Under the pieces are notes generated by a model, which worked only from the letters and a program-made list of their open reading frames with translations, was not told where the DNA came from and ran no database searches. A stretch of DNA of 64,000 bases from Gonocerus acuteangulatus. Its lineage: Eukaryota > Arthropoda > Insecta > Hemiptera > Coreidae. The translations under genes and the position numbers were made by a program. Below, piece by piece: positions 58,085 through 64,000 of the stretch (its first letter is position 1; every line of letters starts with the position of its first letter). Where the stretch lies: contig OX328127.1 in NCBI GenBank assembly GCA_946811695.1, positions 50,194,774-50,258,773 on the forward strand, in the 5' to 3' direction.

Positions 58085-58330
58085 AAACATTTGATGAAAT
58101 TGGTCTCTTTTCTTTCTTAAAACGGGGATGCCTTGATTTTTTGCTCAAAATTGAGGTCACTGTTTTTTTGTTGGCAGATGGGGAACCAGTGTGTTTCCAT
58201 TATGATAATTGCCTTTTTGTCTCAGAGTTGCAGTGAGCCAATCTTGTTTCACCACCAGTCACAATGGAGCTCGGAAAATTCAAATCGCTCGAGGAACTTG
58301 TGAGTGGAGTGCTAGTGACGGATACAGTTT
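58085..58330 (-). pseudogene. Mariner transposase fragment
   Basis: Minus strand reads TGGETRLAHCNSETKRQLS, a stop, then WKHTGSPSANKKTVTSILSK, matching the mariner block TGDE...P.TK.QS..W.H..SP. The catalytic Asp is replaced by Gly and there is a stop, so it is inactive. Confidence 0.7.
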
Positions 58331-58418
58331 GTGTTAAAATCAGGCATATTTATTTAAATATTTCCATACTATCTATCTATTATACTAATATCAATTATTA
58401 ATTAAGATAATAATTTAA

Positions 58419-58492
58419 GGGTGGTAACCTATAGATAACCCGTCCTAAAAAATTCTTAGTTAATAATAAATGGACGTTAAAATTTAAATAAT
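58419..58492 (+). mobile_element. S1 SINE 3' fragment
   Basis: GGGTGGTAACCTATAGATAA CC, then AATAAATGGACGTTAAAATT. The tRNA-like head is missing. Confidence 0.6.
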
Positions 58493-58499
58493 AATGAAT

Positions 58500-59919
58500 G
58501 GGCGATAAGGACTTAATTATACAAATAATACCATAATAATTAAAATATTTCATTTAATAACTCAATCAAGCCAGTAGTAGTACAATTTGGTAGAAAACAA
58601 TTTAAAGGTCTCAATAAGTATTGTCTTGGCAGTGAATGTCTGAAACATTTATAAAATTAACAAATTTATTTCATAACTGGTATGTACCTACATGTTTAGA
58701 TTTCAATGTAATAACCAGCTATTATAATTTAAAGCAAAGGCACATATTTTAATGTTTATTTTATAATTTACATTTTTATAACTGTGTATTTGTACAATAT
58801 AAAAACTTACTATGAATATATTATATTTAAATTAATAATAATTTAAATGTACATGGCCTAACAAGCGAAATTAAAATCTGTACGATTATATTACAAAAGT
58901 GTTATCCTAACAAGTGCTTGAATAGTAGTAGGGTCACCAATTATTGATTATTGCACACACTTCCAACAATTTACATATTATTTTAATTTATTTTTATGTG
59001 ACCCAAGAAAGCAATGTAGTCATAACAAATACACATACCAACTAAATAACATTAAAAGTACAACAAGGTACATAAAAAACTCTAAGGACTAGAAAACAAA
59101 ACTTGTTTACATAAACTTTGGGTATTTTAACTGATCAGATTTTTATTAGTTAATAAATCAGATTGCAAGGAATCAGTGCATTCTCAAGCAGTGTCGAACT
59201 AGCTAATAAATTAAAAAAATAAAAAGAAACAAAGAAAGTATTTTTTGGCCTGTATTTACAAACAATGATGTACAATAAATATTAGAATAGAAAGACAAAA
59301 TATTGGCAATAATTATAAATATATTAACATTATTTAGAATAAATTTTATTAAAGTCAATAATCAATCTATACAATAATAATATATACACTATTTTTACAA
59401 AAAAAAAAATAAATAAATAAAAAAATAATAATAAATGAATGGAGATTGGTGTAGTATGAAATAAGAGGTGGTCTGATTAGAGAGCATTTTGTTAGCATTG
59501 GAATGCATTTAGGATGTATAATTCATTAGTTCAACATTCTCCATTCATTTTATGACTCATATAGGTTTCATCAAACAAGAAATGCTTCAAATAAATAAAA
59601 TACACCACAACTGAACAAAAAAAATGCCCTCCTATAAAACATAAAAATACTGTCGACTTGTTGAAACTATTAAGATACAGTTTCTTTTATTTTAGTATAC
59701 AATATAAATAAAATCAAACACCATGACCTCAATCGTACATCATTACAGATTATATAACCAACAAATTTAAATAAATTATCACCATTTCACAGCTTTATCA
59801 TATCTCAAACTGAGCATTTGAAGAAGTATAAATACTGTTAACACTAATAACGAACAATAGAAGTAATAATGAGATTGTTTGGTCTAAGATGCAGGGGAAA
59901 AGAGGATGTAAAGCAGAAG
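58500..59919 (-). other. Probable 3' UTR of the MYPT gene
   Basis: AT-rich, largely free of recognised repeats, directly downstream (minus strand) of the stop at 59920. Length and polyadenylation site cannot be set from the sequence. Confidence 0.4.
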
Positions 59920-60006
59920 TCATTTAGACAGTTTGCTTATCACTCGTATCAATGCTCCATTTTCATCCTTAAGTCGCTGGTTTTCACATTTAAGTTGTTC
60001 AAGTTG
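59920..60006 (-). CDS. Mbs: Last coding exon of myosin phosphatase targeting subunit (MYPT/PPP1R12)
   Basis: On the minus strand an acceptor TTTTTTAG precedes QLEQLKCENQRLKDENG and ends ENGALIRVISKLSK and TGA (59922-59920). This C-terminal leucine-zipper end is the hallmark of MYPT1-type subunits, which bring protein phosphatase 1 to myosin light chain. The ankyrin repeats and the N-terminal PP1-docking motif must lie to the right, outside or beyond this window; none is seen in 60007-64000. The exon is 87 nt, phase 0 at the acceptor. Confidence 0.88.
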   Translation of the reverse strand, partial: QLEQLKCENQRLKDENGALIRVISKLSK

Positions 60007-60284
60007 CTAAAAAACAAAAAAATAAATAAGTAAATTAATTAAATTGAAATATAACTATATCAGTTAATTAGTAATTCTATAAACAACAAATGTAAGCCTG
60101 AAATTCTATTGAATACGTGTAATAATATAAAGTAATTAAAGGGAGGTAGTGTTTAATGTTTATGAATACTCAAAACAATTTATTATAGTTTCAATTGTTT
60201 TCAGTCTTACCTTTGACTATAATGTTTGTAATAATTTGTCGCTTTCTCACCGGAAGAAAAATTGTGCCATTTTTATGAAATATA
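60007..60284 (-). other. MYPT intron, proximal part
   Basis: AT-rich; no repeat recognised. Confidence 0.35.
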
Positions 60285-60480
60285 GCAAAAAAAACTTTCA
60301 TTTAATTTCAAATATCAAGTTCGTTAACCAGCAGAATCCGTCCACCTGAACATGGGTTTTAAAGCAAAATTTGGGCAAAAAAAAAATAACACTTAAGTCA
60401 TTAATAAAGTTAATATGCTTGCAGGTACTCTTTTTATAGGTTCTTTAACATAGGGAAATGAAAGCAGGTTTCGTTTGAGT
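60285..60480 (-). mobile_element. R1-family fragment
   Basis: CAAGTTCGTTAACCAGCAGA, GGGTTTTAAAGCAAAATTTG, and GCTTGCAGGTACTCTTTTTA in R1 order; both ends missing. Confidence 0.55.
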
Positions 60481-60682
60481 GCTCAAAACTGAGCCAAACT
60501 CAGTGGTATAAAAATATTAAGTCCATGTACGGTCCGTACATGCTTTATAATCACATAAAGTCTATTTGTTCTTTTTACAGCCTAGTTGAATGAATGAATA
60601 AAGGAAAAAACACTTTATCCTGGGACATTTTAGCCCCATAAGATTACACTTGAATAATTGAATAAAATATAGATTAACTTAA

Positions 60683-61579
60683 CCCTTTGATGCATGATGT
60701 TTACTTTTCTCATAAAAAACATCTGAGAGGTAGAAATAGGCCTCAGGATAACGGGAAAAATACGGAAAAGAATTATCAATTTTTTTTCGAGTAATTTATG
60801 AAAAACTGAAAGATGCCTGTAGGCATCATTGTGCAATCAAAATCACAAATGGTAATCCTTGAAACATGATTTGCCTTTAGTTAAACACAAATAAAGTTCA
60901 CATTTATCATAGTAACCACAAGTTTGGTTCTTGTAGTTTTCCATCCTGCATCTCATCTTCTGAGATACATCAGGCAGTACATCCTCAAACAAATCATTCA
61001 AATTTGAGAAGGGACCATTCAAATCGTCGCCATTTACCTCTAAAACATTGGCTGAAAATACTCAAAGGTTCAGAAAGAACATTGTCGTCAACATCTTCAT
61101 CATCCTCACTATCATCTGGTGCTGTGATTATATGAAAAATCTGTTTCTCTTCTCCCCATTATCGATCAGATAATGGGATCCATCGCTCTGACCTCAGTAC
61201 CAGATGCACGATGGTGCCCTCAGGAAACAAATGAACAACCTCAAAAATTGGCACAAAAAAATAAAACTTCAATAAAACAAACTTTCACTGCGTAAAATAC
61301 ACCACTAGTACCAGGAGTAAGATTTTTTTTAGGTCAGAATGGACGTTTTTAATAGTATTGTGGCCTTGCGAAACGGGTTCCCTCGGGGTTAGAAACGAGA
61401 CTCCTGGTTTAGTCAACATTATTCCTTCTTGGGAACAAAGTAAAATGTTCAAAATCTTCCAGTCCCTTTGACACTTGTTGATGCTTACAGGAAACGAAAT
61501 ATAATTTGAAAAAACTGAACATAGTGCTCTGGGAGTGTAAAATATAATATGTCTGCAGGCATCACGATGCAACAAAGGG
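60683..61579 (-). mobile_element. piggyBac-like deletion derivative with TTAA duplication
   Basis: CCCTTTGATGCATGATG at the left and CATCACGATGCAACAAAGGG at the right, each bordered by TTAA (60679-60682, 61580-61583). Inside, the minus strand keeps the acidic N-terminus and Cys-rich C-terminus of a piggyBac transposase; the catalytic core is deleted. Confidence 0.85.
60843..61135 (-). pseudogene. piggyBac transposase, N- and C-terminal ends only
   Basis: The N-terminal part reads APDDSEDDEDVDDNVLSEP; after a frameshift NVLEVNGDDLNGPFSNLN and DLFEDVLPDVSQ; then it joins directly to MRCRMENYKNQTCGYYDKCE, LYLCLTKGKSCFKDYHL and a stop (60843). The last part is the Cys-rich finger of piggyBac transposases. 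One expected Cys (NCKN-type) is Tyr here. The DDD catalytic core is absent. Confidence 0.8.
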
Positions 61580-61697
61580 TTAAATAATAAAATTACATAA
61601 ACTTAACTATTAAAATAATGAAATGCCTCAACATGAGAGGGAATGAATGTGGAATATGAGAGCGAGGAAGTAATGAGTGAGGGAAAAGTAGAAAAAG

Positions 61698-61965
61698 TCC
61701 GATTTGCAGGAACTGCATCATCTTAGCGTGATTCCTTTTATATCTCTAGTGCTATTAGTAAAGGAATAGTAGCAGTTATTGGTGGGGTTTGATCTTTTGT
61801 GGAAAATATAAAATATAATCTTGAAGAGAAAATAGATTTAAGGCGCCACAACAGGAAACTGATAGAACCATGGTGAATTCCCTCACCTTCTCAACGTTCT
61901 CTCTTGGAAACACTATAACAATGTTTCACATTTTCTTACCTTGTTTTAGTCAAATACAGAGTTGG
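61698..61965 (+). mobile_element. R1-family 5' fragment
   Basis: TCCGATTTGCAGGAACTGCA TC, TTAGCGTGATTCC, then the R1 5' body. No TA tract or hairpin. Confidence 0.6.
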
Positions 61966-61972
61966 GCATTAT

Positions 61973-62215
61973 TTGAAATAATTATTTTAAAAATGTATTT
62001 CAAATACTATTTGAAATAAAAATGTATTTCTTATTTGAAATAAATTATTTCAAATAATCACCAAAATAATATTTTACAGAGAGACATGATATTTGAAATA
62101 AATAAATTTATTTCAAATAATCAAAAGTATTTCAAACACTAATTTTATTTGAAATAATTATTTTAGATATTTATTTTGAAATAATTATTTTAAGAAATTC
62201 ACTGAAAAATTATTT
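61973..62215. repeat. TTTGAAATAA-rich repeat
   Basis: About 15 occurrences of ATTTGAAATA or its inverse TATTTCAAAT in 240 bp. Opens GTTGGGCATTATTTGAAATA, reminiscent of some hAT-type termini. Non-coding. Confidence 0.6.
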
Positions 62216-62321
62216 TAAGAGAGTGTGAAATTATTGTTTGGTAAGTTTAAAATTATCTCTCACTATGTTAATATAAACATAAACGTAGTGATTTAATCGC
62301 AATTAATTCAATTGCATTTAA

Positions 62322-62955
62322 CCCTTTCTGGACGGTGGGCTTCTCCAGCAGAAAGCAGTGACTGGCTGACCTGATGGTGGGCTTCTCTAGAAGCCAGCAC
62401 AAAGCCATAACTGGCTTCTGTAGAAGCCACCTCACTCTATTTCGTATAAGGAGGGCAGCTTCTTTTCTTCTGTTGTATTTAGGTCGTTGCAACCTAAATG
62501 ATCGAAAATTATATTTAAAAAAATAAGGATTAGTCAGATTTCTTAGTAAACGTGTTTGAGACTTCTCGGAAGATGATAAATTGCAGCCCAGTCCTTCCTC
62601 AGCTCCAGGAAGTAATATTGAAGACCATTCCAGGATTTCAACAAAGAGTAGGCTGGTAGGCTTTTTCCGAAGCGTAAACAATGTAATTTGCTGAGGAAGC
62701 ATCGCAGTTTCCAGGGATATAAGTTTTCTATCAGTAGTACAAAGGTGTTACATGGAAAGGTTTCTGCACTAATTTAAGAATATATATATATTACTAATAC
62801 AAGAATACAAATCTAAAAAAAAAAAAAAAACAAGACAATTGTCGAGCGCCCTTTGAAGGGAGCTAGCTAGTAGCTGTCAGGAGGGACAGGCAGGTATCGG
62901 GAGGGTCCCGTCACCGGGTACTCTCCCTCATACGACTGCTGCCATCTCTTTAGGG
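62322..62955. mobile_element. Possible piggyBac-type MITE (TTAA borders)
   Basis: TTAA then CCCTTTCTGG at the left; CTCTTTAGGG then TTAA at the right. GGCTTCT-AGAAGCC palindromes repeat near the left end. The terminal match is short (CCCT), so tentative. Confidence 0.35.
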
Positions 62956-62977
62956 TTAACCATTCATTTGTTAAAGG

Positions 62978-63295
62978 AGGTAATAGGAGAGATATTGATT
63001 AAGGTCATTTTAGGAAGGATATAGAAGGTGGTATTAGGAAGGATTTTGAAGGTAGTATTAGGAAGGATATTGGAGGTGATATTAGGAAGGATATTGGAGG
63101 TGGTATTAGGAAGGATATAAAAGGTGGTATTAGGAAGGATACTAAAGGTGGTATTAGGAAGGATATAGAAGGTGGTATTAGGAAGGATATTGAAGGTGGT
63201 ATTATGAAGGATATAGAAGGTAGTATTAGGAAGGATTTCGAGGGTGCTATTAGGAAGGATATTGGAGGTGGTATTACGAAGGGTATTGAAGGTTG
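62978..63295 (+). repeat. 24-bp minisatellite, left arm
   Basis: About 13 tandem units of GGTGGTATTAGGAAGGATAT plus 4 bases, with point changes. 24 bp is eight codons, so all open frames in it are eight-residue repeats. Confidence 0.9.
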
Positions 63296-63364
63296 GAATC
63301 GATATATTTGCTAATACAACCTTTTATATACATTTGATATGCCACTTTCAATATATTTTCTAAT

Positions 63365-64000
63365 TCATACGCCAATATCCATTCCAATACCACTTTAATA
63401 TCCTTCCTAATACCACCTTCAATACCAGCTCAAATATCCTCTCTAAAACCACCTTGAATACCATCTTCAATACCCTTCCTAAATCCACCTTTAATACCCT
63501 TTTTAATACCAGCTCCAATATCCTCCCTAATACCAGTTCCAATATCCTTCCTAATACCACCTTCATTACCCTTCCCAATACCACCTTCAATGCCATTCCT
63601 AAATCCACCTTCAATACCCTTCCTAAATCCAACTTTAATACCCTTCCTATTACCACCTCCAATACCCTTCCTAATACCACCTTCTATATCGTTCTTAATA
63701 CCACCATCTATAGCCTTCCTAATACCACCTTCTATATCCTTCCTAATACCACCTTCTATATCGTTCTTAATACCACCATCTATATCCTTCCTAATACCAC
63801 CTTCTATATTCTTCCTAATACCACCTCCAATATCCTTCCTAATACCACCTTCTATATCCTTCCTAATACCACCTCCAATATCCTTCCTAATACCACCTTC
63901 TATATCCTTCCTAATACCACCTCCTATATCCTTCCTAATACCACCTCCTATATCCTTCCTAATACCACCTCCTATATCCTTCCTAATACCACCTCCTATA
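63365..64000 (-). repeat. 24-bp minisatellite, right arm, inverted, running off the window
   Basis: About 26 tandem units of AATACCACCTTCTATATCCT plus TCCT-type bases, the inverse of the left arm, becoming more uniform toward the window edge. Some units in the first half are variants (AATACCCTTCCTAAATCCAC). A 106-codon minus-strand frame is only this repeat. Confidence 0.9.

Noticed and set aside
62268..62702. 144-codon minus-strand gene
   Set aside because: Built from repeated GGCTTCT-AGAAGCC palindromes (LLEKPT repeats) inside a possible MITE; no domain.
62978..64000. CRISPR array
   Set aside because: Units are contiguous with no spacers; a eukaryotic minisatellite.

Overview
The window looks like nuclear DNA from an AT-rich arthropod, most likely an insect. 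Genes are spliced with GT/AG introns, some very long, and the non-coding DNA is packed with insect-type transposons. No bacterial or organellar signal is seen. The exact order cannot be told from the sequence alone; a hemipteroid insect would fit, but this is only inference.

Three host genes are supported. (1) 159-13535 (+): a gene with a small start-codon exon, an 8.1-kb intron and one 5.2-kb exon. It encodes a 1,761-residue Ser/Asn/Lys-rich, probably disordered protein with a run of [K/R]-x-S-[V/I]-x-F motifs, several of them canonical RVxF-type protein phosphatase 1 (PP1) docking motifs, and a compact C-terminal segment. The family was not recognised. (2) 25097-56917 (+): a bestrophin chloride channel gene in 13 coding exons (631 residues if spliced as proposed) over 32 kb, with a last intron of about 17.7 kb. 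(3) 59920-60006 (-): the last coding exon of a myosin phosphatase targeting subunit (MYPT/PPP1R12, fly Mbs), whose 3' UTR should run to lower coordinates.

Most of the rest is mobile DNA, often nested. Two related non-autonomous families, called R1 and H1 here, share one plan: a 5' end TCCG..CAGGA.CTGC, a sub-terminal repeat, a (TA)n tract inside the element and a 3' hairpin ending GCTAA. This resembles Helentron-associated (DINE-1-like) elements, and they carry most of the long TA microsatellites. Region by region: 0.3-8.2 kb (intron of gene 1) holds a 4.25-kb TIR element containing an R1 copy and an R2-like LINE relic, then further TIR elements and another R1 copy. 14.4-14.9 kb has two SINEs at one target. 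14.9-17.4 kb is a palindromic mariner-like relic with a pogo-type MITE inside it. 17.4-21 kb has three H1 copies, two of them nested and inverted. 22-25 kb is eroded H1 and MITE debris with a LINE 3' end. 25-38.9 kb is the main bestrophin gene body. 38.9-56.6 kb is the last bestrophin intron, with Helitron, pogo-like, LTR-retrotransposon and Merlin relics stacked inside one another. 57-64 kb has mariner and piggyBac derivatives and, at the right edge, a 24-bp minisatellite in two opposite-facing arms.

The host genes do not form an evident functional unit. Two of them, the RVxF-rich protein and MYPT, are both candidate PP1 partners, which may be chance.
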